64,000 nt of DNA from Aggregatilinea lenta (GCF_003569045.1 NZ_BFCB01000002.1:971504-1035503), one strand, 5' to 3'. Shown: positions 50,330 to 60,269, counted from the stretch's first letter. A program made the numbers and translations. The notes: generated by a model from the sequence alone, not told the origin.

Positions 50330-52144
50330 ATGGCAAAAATTTTCGTGAGTTACAGGCGGGCAAGCTGGTCGTTCACGTATTGGCTGGTCGATGAATTGAG
50401 TAAGCTGCTGGATGCCGAAATCTTCCTCGACTTCAGCGGCATCGATGAGTCGAACTTCGAGAACGCGCTGCTGCGCCACCTGCAAGACAGCGACGCCGTG
50501 CTGCTGATCGTCTCCGAGCACACGTTCGACCCGGCGCGCATTTACAAAGAATCGGACTGGGTGCGGCGCGAAGTGCGCGAAGCGATCGCCTATGGCAAGC
50601 CGATCGCGCTGGCGCTGGTCAACGGCATCGTGCCGCCCCCCGAACTGCCGGAGGATATCGGCGCGGTGCGCAAAGCGCAGGGGATCGAGTTCTACCCGCG
50701 CTATTTCAAGGCGGGCGTGCGCGAGCTGGCCGCGTTCCTCGACCGCGCGACTCCCGTCCGGCTGAAGGAGGCGCTGGCCGAAGCGCCGCACCCGTCAGCG
50801 GAAACGGCCCAGGCGGAGCCGCCGCAAAAGACGAACAAGGCCCTGCTCTCCGACGCCATCGCCATGCACGAGGCCGGGCAGTACGATCGCGCCGTGGCCC
50901 TCTACGAGCAGCTTATCGAAGCGGGCTACCGTCCGCGCCTGTTTTCGGTGGCGGAACTGCGCGATCAGGCCATTGCCGAGCGCGACGCCGAACAGCGGCA
51001 GTGGGAAGCGGGCGAGATCTACGACGAGATCGCGGCCCTGTTCCGCATCGACCCGGCGCGCGCGTCCAAAGAGTACAAGCGCTTCCGCGCCGACTATCCC
51101 GAATTCACCAGCGATCCGGCTGGGCTGGCCGCCAAAGCCGCCTCGACCGCGCCCGTTCGCCCTATCCAGACGTCCGCCCCGCCGGTCCAGGCATCCCCCG
51201 CCGAAACGCCCGCCCCTGCACCGGACGCCCTGCGCCTGACCGTCACGCCGATCGTGGCGCTGGAAGGGCACGACAAGCAGATCAACAGCGTCGCGTTCAG
51301 CCCGGACGGTCGATTCGTGGCGTCGGGCGGCGGCGGTGAACTCAGCGCGGGCGATACGTCAATCCGGCTGTGGGACGTCGAGGCGTGCGCCGAGGCGGGG
51401 ATCATCGGGCGGGCCGACGACACGGTGCGCAGCGTGGCGTTCAGTCCTGATGGCACGCTGTTGGTTTCCGGCAGCGACGATAAATGCGTCCGGCTGTGGA
51501 ACGTGCAAGAACGGCAGGAGATCGCCAGCCTGACCGGGCATAACGGGTACGTGCGCAGTGTGGCGTTCAGCCCGGACGGGATGCTGATCGCGTCCGGCAG
51601 TGCGGACAACACCGTCCGTCTGTGGAGCGTGGCCGATCAGACTCTGATCGCGGTGCTCAACAGCCACACCAACACGGTGCGCAGCGTCGCGTTCAGTCCC
51701 GATGGGCGCTGGTTGGCGACGGGCGGGCAGGACAAAAAGGTCCGCGTGTGGGACGTTGCCGCGCGGCACGAAGTCGCCGCTTACGATCAGGCCAATTCCG
51801 TGCACGCGGTCACGTTCAGCCCGGATAGTGCGCTGATCGCCTCCGGCGGCGCGAGCCTGCCGATCACGCTGTGGGACGTGGCGCAGCGGCAGGTCAGTGC
51901 AACCATCACGATCGGGGCGTTTTCGCTGCAAAGTCTGGCGTTCAGCCCCGACGGGGCGCTCCTGGTATCGACCGGGCAGAATAACAAGGTCTGTCTGTGG
52001 AGTGTCGCGGAGCGCCGCCAGCTACTCGAACTCAAAGATCATGGGAACTGGGTGCACAGCGCCGTCTTCAGTCCCGACGGCACACTGATCGCCTCCGGCG
52101 GGGATGACAAACCGCTGCGCCTGTGGCGCGTGGCCTGGGAATAA
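50330..52144 (+). CDS. TIR-domain protein with C-terminal WD40 propeller
   Basis: 604 residues. TIR domain about 1-135: KIFVSYRR, the acidic IFLDFSGIDE loop and the likely catalytic Glu81 in DWVRREVREAI. A TPR-like helical segment (about 165-215) and a Pro-rich linker (about 265-300) follow. Then comes a seven-bladed WD40 propeller (about 305-600) with units such as VRSVAFSPDGTLLVSGSDDKCVRLWNV. The WD40 part may recognise a target and the TIR part act on NAD+; this is inference. GGCGAGCGCATC precedes the ATG. Confidence 0.9.
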   Translation: MAKIFVSYRRASWSFTYWLVDELSKLLDAEIFLDFSGIDESNFENALLRHLQDSDAVLLIVSEHTFDPARIYKESDWVRREVREAIAYGKPIALALVNGIVPPPELPEDIGAVRKAQGIEFYPRYFKAGVRELAAFLDRATPVRLKEALAEAPHPSAETAQAEPPQKTNKALLSDAIAMHEAGQYDRAVALYEQLIEAGYRPRLFSVAELRDQAIAERDAEQRQWEAGEIYDEIAALFRIDPARASKEYKRFRADYPEFTSDPAGLAAKAASTAPVRPIQTSAPPVQASPAETPAPAPDALRLTVTPIVALEGHDKQINSVAFSPDGRFVASGGGGELSAGDTSIRLWDVEACAEAGIIGRADDTVRSVAFSPDGTLLVSGSDDKCVRLWNVQERQEIASLTGHNGYVRSVAFSPDGMLIASGSADNTVRLWSVADQTLIAVLNSHTNTVRSVAFSPDGRWLATGGQDKKVRVWDVAARHEVAAYDQANSVHAVTFSPDSALIASGGASLPITLWDVAQRQVSATITIGAFSLQSLAFSPDGALLVSTGQNNKVCLWSVAERRQLLELKDHGNWVHSAVFSPDGTLIASGGDDKPLRLWRVAWE

Positions 52145-52166
52145 GGGCAGGAACCCGGAAAATCAC

Positions 52167-53024
52167 ATGCGCGCCTATCTGCGCACTATCAGCACGCACA
52201 AATTTGGCGTCAGCGTTGGCATCCTCTATGCGCTCATGTGGGTGATCGCGCTGCTGCCGCCGCGCGCGGACACGTTTCTGGTCCAGCGGTGGCTGCTGGC
52301 GGGTGTCATAACGGTGATCTGGCTGGATCTCGTCACCGCCGCGACCGTCATCTGGACGATTGCAATCGGCTCAACGTTGCTGGGTCTGTCCGATTATATG
52401 GCTGTCGATCTCCTTGAGAGCGGCCCTCACAGCAGCGTGATTTCGCTGATTTTCTTTGGCGGGCTGGTGTTATTCCCCTCGCTGCTCTGGACAGTAAAAA
52501 ACGAGTGGCAGCGCCGGGGACCTGTTGCCCGGCTGCTGCTCGCCGGTGTAGTCGCCCCGCTCTATCTGGGCTGCGGCGTGTTCGCCGCCACCCTCCTCCA
52601 AGCACCCCCGCAGTTACGAGCCGACTGCACCATCCCGATCTCGGAGCCGGACGCGTTGCGCATACGGGTCGTTCACAGCCTGTACGATCACATGTTTGCG
52701 GAATATCGCCAGGACGGCGCGTGGAAACAGTCGCTTCACGTCGCGGACACACTCACATCCCCTGACATGTGTGCGCGGACCGGCACAGCAGAGGACTTAT
52801 TCGTCTGGCTCTGGACCGACCGCGTGATCGCTACGTCGGAAGACGGCGGACGGAACTGGGCTGTATTTGACGACTGGGCGGAGTTGGATTCGACCCATAT
52901 TGGCAGCGTCACGTTTCAGAACAGCGCTGATGGAAAACTCACCGTCTACCAGAGTCACCACCCATCCACCTATACCACGGCGGACGGGGGCCGCTCGTGG
53001 CATTTACAGCTTGCGCGCGAGTGA
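52167..53024 (+). CDS. Four-helix membrane protein with Asp-box tail
   Basis: 285 residues. Four membrane segments (about 15-35, 42-75, 90-110 and 125-148) precede an external domain of about 130 residues. This has the Asp-box-like repeats TSEDGGRNWAVF and TTADGGRSWHLQ, typical of BNR/sialidase-type propellers, but there are too few to form a full propeller. Its function is unknown. ATG 52167 lies 22 bp after the TIR-WD40 stop, so the two may be co-transcribed. Confidence 0.7.
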   Translation: MRAYLRTISTHKFGVSVGILYALMWVIALLPPRADTFLVQRWLLAGVITVIWLDLVTAATVIWTIAIGSTLLGLSDYMAVDLLESGPHSSVISLIFFGGLVLFPSLLWTVKNEWQRRGPVARLLLAGVVAPLYLGCGVFAATLLQAPPQLRADCTIPISEPDALRIRVVHSLYDHMFAEYRQDGAWKQSLHVADTLTSPDMCARTGTAEDLFVWLWTDRVIATSEDGGRNWAVFDDWAELDSTHIGSVTFQNSADGKLTVYQSHHPSTYTTADGGRSWHLQLARE

Positions 53025-53089
53025 CCGGGCCCTAACCATATAGGTCCACGGTCCGTTGATTCCGCCCAAGGGCCGCCCGTATAATTGGA

Positions 53090-53095
53090 GCTTGC
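53090..53095 (+). promoter_or_regulatory. -10 box of the first DMT gene
   Basis: TATAAT, 36 bp before GTG 53131. Confidence 0.5.
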
Positions 53096-53130
53096 GTACA
53101 AGTGCAGCGTTTCACGAAAAGGCGGTCCCT

Positions 53131-54120
53131 GTGTTCACGCAACTGAAGTTACCTTTCCGCATGCAGCGCGCCGATCTGGCGATGAGCCTGATGGTCATCG
53201 TGTGGGGCGTGCATTACATTGTCGTGAAGGACGCCTTCAGCAACCTCGCGCCCCTGACCTTCAACGCGATCCGCTTCATGATCGGCCTGCCTATCGTGCT
53301 GCTGGCGGTCGCGCGGCACCCCGCCGCCCTGAAGATCGCCCGCCGGGACGCGCTGCGCCTGCTCCCGCTCGGCTTGATCGGTCCCTTCGGCTACCAGATC
53401 TTCTTCGTGCTGGGGCTGGCGCGGACCACCTCCACCAACACCGCTTTGCTCGGCTCGACCATGCCGCTGTGGACCGCCATCCTGACGATTGCGCTGGGCA
53501 TCGTCGTCATCCGGCGGCAGATGATCGCGGGCGTGATCCTGTCTCTGATCGGCGTGGTACTGGTGGTCCTCGGCAGCTCCGGGACGAGTCTCTCGATCTC
53601 GCGGGCCGATCTGGTCGGCAGCATGCTGGCGCTCGCCGCCGCGATAGTCACGGCCTACTACAACATCGCGGTCAAGCCGCTGATCGACCGCTACGGCGGC
53701 ACGGTGGTCGCGGTGTGGACGTACACCATCTCGACGGTGGGGCTGATCGTCGTGGCCGCGCCGGACCTGTTCCGCCTCTCGCCCGCCGACGTGCCGGTGC
53801 GTGTGTGGCCGCACCTCCTGTTCAGCGGTGCGATCTCGTGCGCGTTCGGCTTCCTGATCGAAAACTATTCGCTGCGCACGCTCGGTCCGGCGCGCACGGC
53901 GCTCTATTACAACTTCACGCCGCTGGTGGCCGCTGTCTCTGGCGTGGTCTTCATGGGCGATCCGCTCACGCTGGCACTGGTCGCTGGCGCGGGCCTGACC
54001 GTCACCGGGACACGCATCGTTCGGCGCAACACCTGGCTGCGCCTGCCCCGGGGGCGCGGCGACGACGCCTCCCCTCTGCGCGACCCCCAGCCGGAGCTGT
54101 GCCGCGCAGAGGCCGCATAA
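53131..54120 (+). CDS. DMT-superfamily (EamA) exporter
   Basis: 329 residues with ten membrane segments in two EamA repeats. The N-terminal repeat begins DLAMSLMVIVWGVHYIVVKDAFSNLAPLTFNAIRF, and the second contains LVGSMLALAAAIVTAYYNIAVKPL and RTALYYNFTPLVAAVSGVVFMGDPLTLALV. Such proteins export metabolites or drugs; the substrate is unknown. The GTG start at 53131 has AAGGCGG upstream. It is paralogous to the gene at 54344. Confidence 0.9.
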   Translation: MFTQLKLPFRMQRADLAMSLMVIVWGVHYIVVKDAFSNLAPLTFNAIRFMIGLPIVLLAVARHPAALKIARRDALRLLPLGLIGPFGYQIFFVLGLARTTSTNTALLGSTMPLWTAILTIALGIVVIRRQMIAGVILSLIGVVLVVLGSSGTSLSISRADLVGSMLALAAAIVTAYYNIAVKPLIDRYGGTVVAVWTYTISTVGLIVVAAPDLFRLSPADVPVRVWPHLLFSGAISCAFGFLIENYSLRTLGPARTALYYNFTPLVAAVSGVVFMGDPLTLALVAGAGLTVTGTRIVRRNTWLRLPRGRGDDASPLRDPQPELCRAEAA

Positions 54121-54343
54121 CGCCCCGGCGGCACCATCCAACGCATAACGCAGGGGCGCGCCATAAACCCGCCCCTGCAAAACCCCGTCAAACGCTGCTT
54201 GTCTCCCCTCTCCAATCAAGTTGGAGAGGGGCCGGGGGTGAGGTCGCGTTTGCCCTTGCCTTTATGGACCGGCCATTCCCCATCCACCGCGAACAGGCGT
54301 ATAATCGACAGAAGTCTGAAGCGCATCAAAGGCCAGCTCTTTC
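54121..54343. repeat. PU-A and PU-B between the two DMT genes, plus a -10 box
   Basis: A PU-A unit (54150-54178) and a PU-B hairpin (54201-54250) are joined by the short spacer, as in the composite element. A TATAAT at 54300-54305 lies about 38 bp before the second DMT start, so the two exporters have separate promoters. Confidence 0.75.
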
Positions 54344-55339
54344 TTGTCCGGTTTGAGATCGACCGCCCAACACCACGCCCCGGACCTGGCGATGATGTTC
54401 ATCATCGTGATCTGGGGCTGTCACTTCATCGTCATGAAGAGCGGCCTGTCCTCCATCCCGCCGCTGACGTACAACGCCCTGCGCTACGCCGTCGCGCTGC
54501 CGTTCATCACCGGCATGATCCTCTACCGGGACCGCACGGCGATCCGCGTCTCCCGCCACGACCTGTTCCAGCTGCTGGTCGTCTTCACCGTCGGCTCGAC
54601 GATCTACCAGATCCTGTTCGCACTGGCGCTCAACCTGACGACCTCGACCAATACGGCGCTGGTCGTGGCGACGATGCCCGCCTGGACCGCGATCATCAGC
54701 ATTTTTGCGGGCATGGTCGCGCTGCGGCGGCGCATGCTGATGGGCATCGGCATCACGTTGGCCGGCGTGGCGATCGTCGTGCTGGGCGGCGCGGGCGCGC
54801 AATTCGGCCTCTCGCACGACGACCTGATCGGCAGCCTGCTGGCGCTGGTCGGCGCCATCGTCACCGCCTGGGGTAACATCGCCGCCAAGCCGCTGGTGGA
54901 CCGTCTCGGCGGCATCCGCGTCTCGCTGTGGTCGTACTGGATCACCACCGGCGGGTTGATCGTGGTCGCCCTGCCGGACCTGATCCACTTTTCGATGGAG
55001 CGCCTGCCGCCGCGCGTGTGGCCCAACGTGTTCTACAGCGGCTTCCTGTCCGGCATCCTGGGCACGCTGATCTGGAACTACGCGCTGAAGGCGATCGGCC
55101 CGGCGCGCGCGGTCAGCTACCAGAACTTCCCGCCGATCGTCGCGGCGGTGGCCGGGATCATCTTCCTGGGCGACCCGGTCACGGTCGGGCTGCTGCTGGG
55201 CGGCACACTGACGCTGGTTGGCGTGGTGCTGGTCCGCAAGAATACCTACCTCAAGCCGGGCAAACAGGGCCAGGAATGGAACCTCCTGCCCTTCCGACGG
55301 ATGCACGGTAAGCAGTCCGGCCAGAACCTCCCGACCTGA
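54344..55339 (+). CDS. DMT-superfamily (EamA) exporter, paralog
   Basis: 331 residues, ten membrane segments in two EamA repeats: DLAMMFIIVIWGCHFIVMKSGLSSIPPLTYNALRY and LIGSLLALVGAIVTAWGNIAAKPLVD. It clearly shares ancestry with the gene at 53131 (the DLAM start and the TSTNTAL motif match). A TTG start at 54344 is used because it aligns with the paralog's N-terminus; no ATG lies nearby in frame before the first helix. A tandem duplication is likely. Confidence 0.88.
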   Translation: MSGLRSTAQHHAPDLAMMFIIVIWGCHFIVMKSGLSSIPPLTYNALRYAVALPFITGMILYRDRTAIRVSRHDLFQLLVVFTVGSTIYQILFALALNLTTSTNTALVVATMPAWTAIISIFAGMVALRRRMLMGIGITLAGVAIVVLGGAGAQFGLSHDDLIGSLLALVGAIVTAWGNIAAKPLVDRLGGIRVSLWSYWITTGGLIVVALPDLIHFSMERLPPRVWPNVFYSGFLSGILGTLIWNYALKAIGPARAVSYQNFPPIVAAVAGIIFLGDPVTVGLLLGGTLTLVGVVLVRKNTYLKPGKQGQEWNLLPFRRMHGKQSGQNLPT

Positions 55340-55378
55340 GGCTGTCGCACGGGCCGCGGCCCAGACTGGACCCCTTCC

Positions 55379-56383
55379 ATGCCCGCTCACATTGTCCCCT
55401 TCACTCCCGAGATGATCCCCGGCGCTGCCGCGCTGCTGGCCCGCCGTCACCAGCGCGATCGTGCCGCGCTGCCCCTGCTGCCGCAGCACCCCGGCAACAG
55501 TGCCGCCCAGCACGCGATCCAGGCCGCGTTGGCGCGTCCGCACGTCAGCGGTGTCGCCGCGATCGACGGCGACCGCCTGCTCGGTTACCTGATCGGGGAC
55601 ATGGTGATCGACAGCCTGTGGGGCCGCGCGGCCTGGGTCCGCCCGGCGGGCTGCGCCCTGGCCGAAGGGCAAAGCACCGATCTGATCGCGCCGCTCTATG
55701 CCGAGTTGGGTGCACGTTGGGTGAGCCGGGGCTGCTTCGCGCATTTTGCGGTGATGCCCACCGCCGACCGCGTGCTGCTGGACGCCTGGTTCTTGCTTGG
55801 CTTCGGCGTCGAGCAGATTCACGCACTGCTGCCGCTGGACGAGATCCCCCAGCCCGCCCGACCGCCCGCCGGGATTTCCATTCGCCACGCCACACCCGCC
55901 GACCGCGCGATCATGGCGGACTTTTCCGGCGGCATCGGCCAGCAGCAGGTACTGGCGCCCACCTGGGGCCTTACCCTGCCGGAACAAGCGCCAGATCTGC
56001 GCGAAGGCTGGGGCGAACTGGTCGAAGACGACACGGTCGACGTGTGGTTCGCCTTCGAGGGCGATCAGCCGGTGGGCACGGTGACGTTTTTCCCGTCCGA
56101 GGTCCCGCAAGATTTTATGTTCGTGCCCCCGCAGACCACGCATCTGACGTGCGTCGTTGTGCGTGAAGCGGCGCGCCAGCGCGGGGTCCTGCGCGCGCTG
56201 CTGAGCTGCGGGCTGGCCCACGCCCGCGCGCAGGGCTTCCAGTTCTGCGAAACCGACTGGCGCAGCGCCAACCTGCCCATCGCACGCGCGCTGCCGCGTA
56301 CCGGCTTCCGCCCCGCCCTCTACCGCCTCGTGCGCCGCATCGATCCGCGCATCGCGTGGGCCAACGGCAGCACGCCCGACTGA
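55379..56383 (+). CDS. Tandem GNAT-family acetyltransferase
   Basis: 334 residues containing two GNAT-type halves. The first (about 1-150) has a degraded acetyl-CoA site. The second (about 165-334) starts ISIRHATPADRAIMADF and has HLTCVVVREAARQRGVLRALLSCGLAHARA with the acetyl-CoA loop, followed by SANLPIARALPRTGFRP. The acceptor is unknown. It follows the DMT exporter by about 40 bp and may be co-transcribed. Confidence 0.82.
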   Translation: MPAHIVPFTPEMIPGAAALLARRHQRDRAALPLLPQHPGNSAAQHAIQAALARPHVSGVAAIDGDRLLGYLIGDMVIDSLWGRAAWVRPAGCALAEGQSTDLIAPLYAELGARWVSRGCFAHFAVMPTADRVLLDAWFLLGFGVEQIHALLPLDEIPQPARPPAGISIRHATPADRAIMADFSGGIGQQQVLAPTWGLTLPEQAPDLREGWGELVEDDTVDVWFAFEGDQPVGTVTFFPSEVPQDFMFVPPQTTHLTCVVVREAARQRGVLRALLSCGLAHARAQGFQFCETDWRSANLPIARALPRTGFRPALYRLVRRIDPRIAWANGSTPD

Positions 56384-56579
56384 GTCCCGCGTCGCACCCG
56401 GCAAGTACCCCTATTTTCCCAGAGCAAAATAACCCGTCCGGCCTATCCCAAGTCGGGAGGAACGGGCGATCTGCGCGATCGTATTCCAGGCTACAGTGAT
56501 TTCACCGTTCGGCAGACTGGGACAAGCCCAGCCAACACGCATCCGTCACCCCTTGATGTGAAGCGGCGGAGGACCTGTT

Positions 56580-57698
56580 ATGGCGAAGACCTTGATCGCA
56601 CTTTACGACGACTTTGACGACGCCAGCGAGATGCTGGGTGAACTGGTGGCCGCTGGCGTGCGTAATGAAGACATCAGCCTGGTGACGAACTACGCCAGCC
56701 GGGAATACTCGACGTACCTGTCCCGCGCGGACGAGGGCACGTTCCATCGCCTGAACGAGGAGACCCTCGACGCGGGCGATGGTGCGTTGCTGGGCGTCGT
56801 GGAAGGCGGGCTGATCGGCCTCGGCCTGGCGCTGATTCCCGGCGTCGGCCCGATTCTGGCGGCAGGGCCGCTGGTGGGCGCGATCACGGGCAGCCTGCTG
56901 GGCGCAGCCGCCGGCGCGGCAACGGGCGGCATCGTCGCCGCGCTGGTAGACCTCGACCTGCCTGAAGACGAAGCGGGCGCCTACGCGGAAGGCGTGCGGC
57001 GGGGCGGCGCGATGGTCGTCGTGGATGTCGCCGACGATCTGGCCGACGAAGCCGAAGCGATCATGGAAGAGTACGACCCAATCGACATCGAGGAGCGCCA
57101 GCAGGCATGGCGCGCGACCGGCTGGAACGGCTTCGAGCCTTCCGCGTCCCCGTTCACGCCCGACCAGATCGCGCGCGAGCGGGCGGCATGGGTTCCCAGC
57201 CACGGCAGCGGAAACGACCTGGACGACACGCTGCAAGCCAGCCTCGACGACACGCGCCAGTCCGTGACGACAGGCACCGGCGGGCTGACGGGCTACAACA
57301 TGGACGCTATCACCGAGCCGGACGGCGGCGTGCCGAGTCGCTACGATCCGGCCTACACTTACGGCACGCCCGTTGAACCGGGCACAGACCAGGGCAGTGG
57401 CTATACGGGACACGAGATCGGCGGCGCGGCCTACAGCGACGACTTCGACCTCTACGAAAAGGACCTGCGCACGCACTACGACACCGTCTACGCGGGCACG
57501 GGCATCCCTTATGCGCACTACCGCGTCGCCTATCGCTACGGCTATCGCCTGGCGACCGACGAGCGCTACCGCAGCCGCGAGTGGCGCGACATCGAGCCGG
57601 ACGCGCGCCGCGAGTGGGACGCCCGTCATGACGGCCCGTGGAACACCTTCGTGGACGCCGTGCAGCACATGTGGAACACGGTCCGCCTCGAGGCGTAG
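56580..57698 (+). CDS. General-stress 17M-type protein with long polar C-terminus
   Basis: 372 residues. The N-terminal domain matches the YflT/general stress protein 17M family: TLIALYDDFDDASEMLGELVAAGVRNEDISLV, then a glycine-rich hydrophobic core (about 80-120: ALLGVVEGGLIGLGLALIPGVGP) that could insert in a membrane. The C-terminal half (about 200-372) is rich in Tyr, Asp and Gly, without membrane segments, and ends in YRSREWRDIEPDARREWD-type motifs. GGAGGACC precedes the ATG. Its role is probably stress-related. Confidence 0.82.
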   Translation: MAKTLIALYDDFDDASEMLGELVAAGVRNEDISLVTNYASREYSTYLSRADEGTFHRLNEETLDAGDGALLGVVEGGLIGLGLALIPGVGPILAAGPLVGAITGSLLGAAAGAATGGIVAALVDLDLPEDEAGAYAEGVRRGGAMVVVDVADDLADEAEAIMEEYDPIDIEERQQAWRATGWNGFEPSASPFTPDQIARERAAWVPSHGSGNDLDDTLQASLDDTRQSVTTGTGGLTGYNMDAITEPDGGVPSRYDPAYTYGTPVEPGTDQGSGYTGHEIGGAAYSDDFDLYEKDLRTHYDTVYAGTGIPYAHYRVAYRYGYRLATDERYRSREWRDIEPDARREWDARHDGPWNTFVDAVQHMWNTVRLEA

Positions 57699-58038
57699 TC
57701 GCTGTCAGGCGCTTTTGGGGCGACCAGAAGCGCGCAAACAGAACCTCATCCCCACTCGCTAAGAAGCCGTTTGAAAGGGTGTTGAAAAACCCTCACCCCG
57801 GCACTGCGTGCACTCCTCTCCCTCAAGGGCAAGGGAAAAAAGCAGGTTTTGAAGCCCCTCCCTCTTCACGGGGGAGGGGTTTGGGGTGGGGACAAACGCG
57901 AATCGACATCCCGTTTCAAATGGTTTCTGAAACCCGCCCGGTCGGGGCGTATGGCCGTACGCCCCGACAACGCCCATTCGCAACCAGGATCGCTGTGTTG
58001 TCCTTCAAGTCGCGCTTGGTGCACGACTGGTCACGTCG
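57699..58038. repeat. Intergenic region with a third type of GC hairpin and a PU-A
   Basis: About 57785-57890 holds a hairpin family different from PU-B (CCCCTCCCTC...GGGGGAGGGG with TTTGGGGTGGGG). A PU-A (57941-57968, centre GTATGGCCGTAC) follows. No gene is credible. The region separates two convergent genes. Confidence 0.65.
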
Positions 58039-59127
58039 TTACGAACCCTGCGCGGCCATTTCCGGCACGCCCGCCTGCCACGTCTCCCAGTCCGCGACGA
58101 TCGCGTCCGTCACCGCCGACCCGGCCACGTAGGCGTTCACCACGGACGGGATGAACCCGCCGCTCGACGCCGCCATCGACTCGGCTGCCGTCTGGCCGGG
58201 ATAGGGCTGGTCGAAGTTGCTGGCCGTGCGCAGCACCATCACCCGGTCGAGGTCCACCACGCCCGATTCCGCCATACGCGTCAGCGCGGTCAGCGTGCCC
58301 GAATCTTCCATTTCGGTCGTGCAGTAATTCGCGGCCCCGTCCGTCCACTGCTCCATCCACCACTGCGCCCAGCCGCTGAGCAGCGCGCCGTGCCAGTAGG
58401 TGCTCGCCGCCAGCGTATCGCAGCGCAGCACCGACGGCGGCTGCGAGGCGGGCAGGTCCGCCGGATAGTTGGCGCGGTAGGCGATCGCGCCATCGCTGTC
58501 GGTCAGCGCGGCGTCCTGCGAGAGCGCGAACGCCGTCTCGGCCAGCGCCGCATTCAGGTGATAGACTTCCGTCCCGGCGGTCGAGCCATCGTCGCACCAC
58601 GGATCGTCACAGCCGAGGCGGAAGTACGGATAGTCCCAGCCCTCCGGCATTTCGCGCGCGTCATATTCGTGCGCCACGTCGCCATCCACGACCCATTCCG
58701 CCCATGCCGCCGAGCCGAGCGTGCCATCCGCCGGATCGATGCCTGCGATGCCCGCCACCAGGATGTACGCCTGCGACAGGTCGAACTGGCCGCTCAAGCC
58801 GACCGCCATCAGGGTCGCGGTCGCGTTGGCCGTGCCCATACCGGTCACCACCAGACACAGATCGTCGGCGTTGCAGTAGACCGGCGAATAGCTGCCGGAC
58901 ACGTCGATCACCTCGTCCAGCCCTTCCCCCTCGATCCACGACTGGGCCTCGCCGGGCGTGTCGCCCGTCGGTTCGCCCACCTCGAACATGCTGACCACCA
59001 GGACCTTCACCGCACGCGGAGCATCTCCCTGCGCGCTCGCCCGGTGCGCCGCCGCTGGCGTCAGCGCCAACGCCAGCGCCAGAACGACGATGATCCAGCT
59101 CGACTTTGTAAGAACTTTATTACCCAT
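58039..59127 (-). CDS. Purine nucleoside permease (NUP family)
   Basis: 362 residues with a signal peptide (about 1-32) and a phosphorylase-like fold. The marks are VVTGMGTANATATLMAVG (about 95-112), the YHLNAALAETAFALS segment and the late NYCTTEMEDSGTLTALTRM (about 262-280). The family is named for Candida NUP; bacterial secreted members may act as extracellular nucleoside-binding or phosphorylase-like proteins. AAGGAGGG precedes the ATG. Confidence 0.85.
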   Translation of the reverse strand: MGNKVLTKSSWIIVVLALALALTPAAAHRASAQGDAPRAVKVLVVSMFEVGEPTGDTPGEAQSWIEGEGLDEVIDVSGSYSPVYCNADDLCLVVTGMGTANATATLMAVGLSGQFDLSQAYILVAGIAGIDPADGTLGSAAWAEWVVDGDVAHEYDAREMPEGWDYPYFRLGCDDPWCDDGSTAGTEVYHLNAALAETAFALSQDAALTDSDGAIAYRANYPADLPASQPPSVLRCDTLAASTYWHGALLSGWAQWWMEQWTDGAANYCTTEMEDSGTLTALTRMAESGVVDLDRVMVLRTASNFDQPYPGQTAAESMAASSGGFIPSVVNAYVAGSAVTDAIVADWETWQAGVPEMAAQGS

Positions 59128-59461
59128 CGGACCCTCCTTGGCTTAAACACCTTCTTCCAGTGTAGCACGTTGCTCCGGCCCAGTATCTAGGCGGAGTCAA
59201 CGAAATTGCGGCCACCGTCCGGGCCGATCGAAAGGCGGCAGATGCCGGGGCCGGACCCTCCAGAAAACTGCACATCAAAACCCTGTGCGCTTTACCCGAT
59301 GTCCAATTCCAGAACAGGCCCCCCGCCCCAGGTCGCCGCGCTGCCGGGGGCGCGACACAGCGCGGATCGCTCTGTGCCGAGGTGCGCTTGTGCGAAGTGT
59401 GCTAAGATCAGGCCGTTTATGGGGACTTTCTGGCTCGCGTCTGCCATGAGGGGTGCCGGAC
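59128..59461. other. Divergent intergenic region, no recognised repeat
   Basis: 334 bp between the nucleoside permease and TIR-HEAT genes. Apart from TAAGAT (59403-59408), a possible -10 box 54 bp before the TIR start, I see no signal. It is one of the few long gaps without PU repeats. Confidence 0.45.
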
Positions 59462-60187
59462 ATGGCGCAGGTTTTCATCTCGTACAAACACGACGACGGC
59501 GACTTCGCAGAGCTGCTGCGACAGAAGATCGAAAAGGCGGGCTACACCGTCTGGCTGGACGAAAACATCCTCGCCGGTGAAGAGTGGCGCGAGATGATCG
59601 ACCGCGCGATCCGCGATACTGACGCCGTGATCGTGGTCATGTCGCCCGAAGCGCGCGCCTCCGAATACGTCACGTACGAGTGGGCCTACGCGCTGGGCCT
59701 CGGCCTGCCGGTGATCCCCGTCATGCTGCGCGAGACAACCCCGCTGCATCCCCGCCTGGACGTGCTGCAATACCTGGACTTCACGCGCCGCCGCAACCGC
59801 CCGTGGGACGAGCTGATCGAGCACCTGCGCGCGGCGGTCGAGGGTCGCCCGTCGAAAGGCCGCCGCAAGTCCAAACCGTCCGGCGTGGTGCAGGAACAGC
59901 TCGACAAGCTCACCGATCGTAACTGGTACGCCCGGCGCGACGCTGCCGACGCGCTCGGTGCGCGTCGCGACCTGAGCGCCGTGCCCGCCCTGGCCCGTCT
60001 GCTGGCCGACGATCGCAGCGTCCGCGTGCGGGCCGCCTGCGCCGACGCGCTGGGCTGGATCGGGGACGCCGCCGCCGTGCCGGACCTGATCGCCGCCCTG
60101 CGCGACGAGCACCACAGCGTACGCACCGCGTCCCAAAACGCCCTGCGCCGCATCGGCACACCGGACGCCCTCGCCGCGCTGAACTGA
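59462..60187 (+). CDS. TIR-domain protein with C-terminal HEAT repeats (second of two)
   Basis: 241 residues. TIR domain about 1-130: QVFISYKHDDGDF, EKAGYTVWLDEN, and the likely catalytic Glu73 in YVTYEWAYALGLGLPVIPV. A basic linker (GRRKSKPSG) is followed by about three HEAT repeats (YARRDAADALGARRD, VRVRAACADALGWIGD, HSVRTASQNALRRIG). It is shorter than the TIR-HEAT protein at 44 kb but has the same layout. GAGGGG lies 8 bp before ATG 59462. Confidence 0.88.
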   Translation: MAQVFISYKHDDGDFAELLRQKIEKAGYTVWLDENILAGEEWREMIDRAIRDTDAVIVVMSPEARASEYVTYEWAYALGLGLPVIPVMLRETTPLHPRLDVLQYLDFTRRRNRPWDELIEHLRAAVEGRPSKGRRKSKPSGVVQEQLDKLTDRNWYARRDAADALGARRDLSAVPALARLLADDRSVRVRAACADALGWIGDAAAVPDLIAALRDEHHSVRTASQNALRRIGTPDALAALN

Positions 60188-60269
60188 CCGCGCGGCTCTC
60201 CCTGACACGTTCTACCACATCCGACCGCATTAAACAGGTTGCACGAATCGGTTTGTCACAGCTTCAGCC

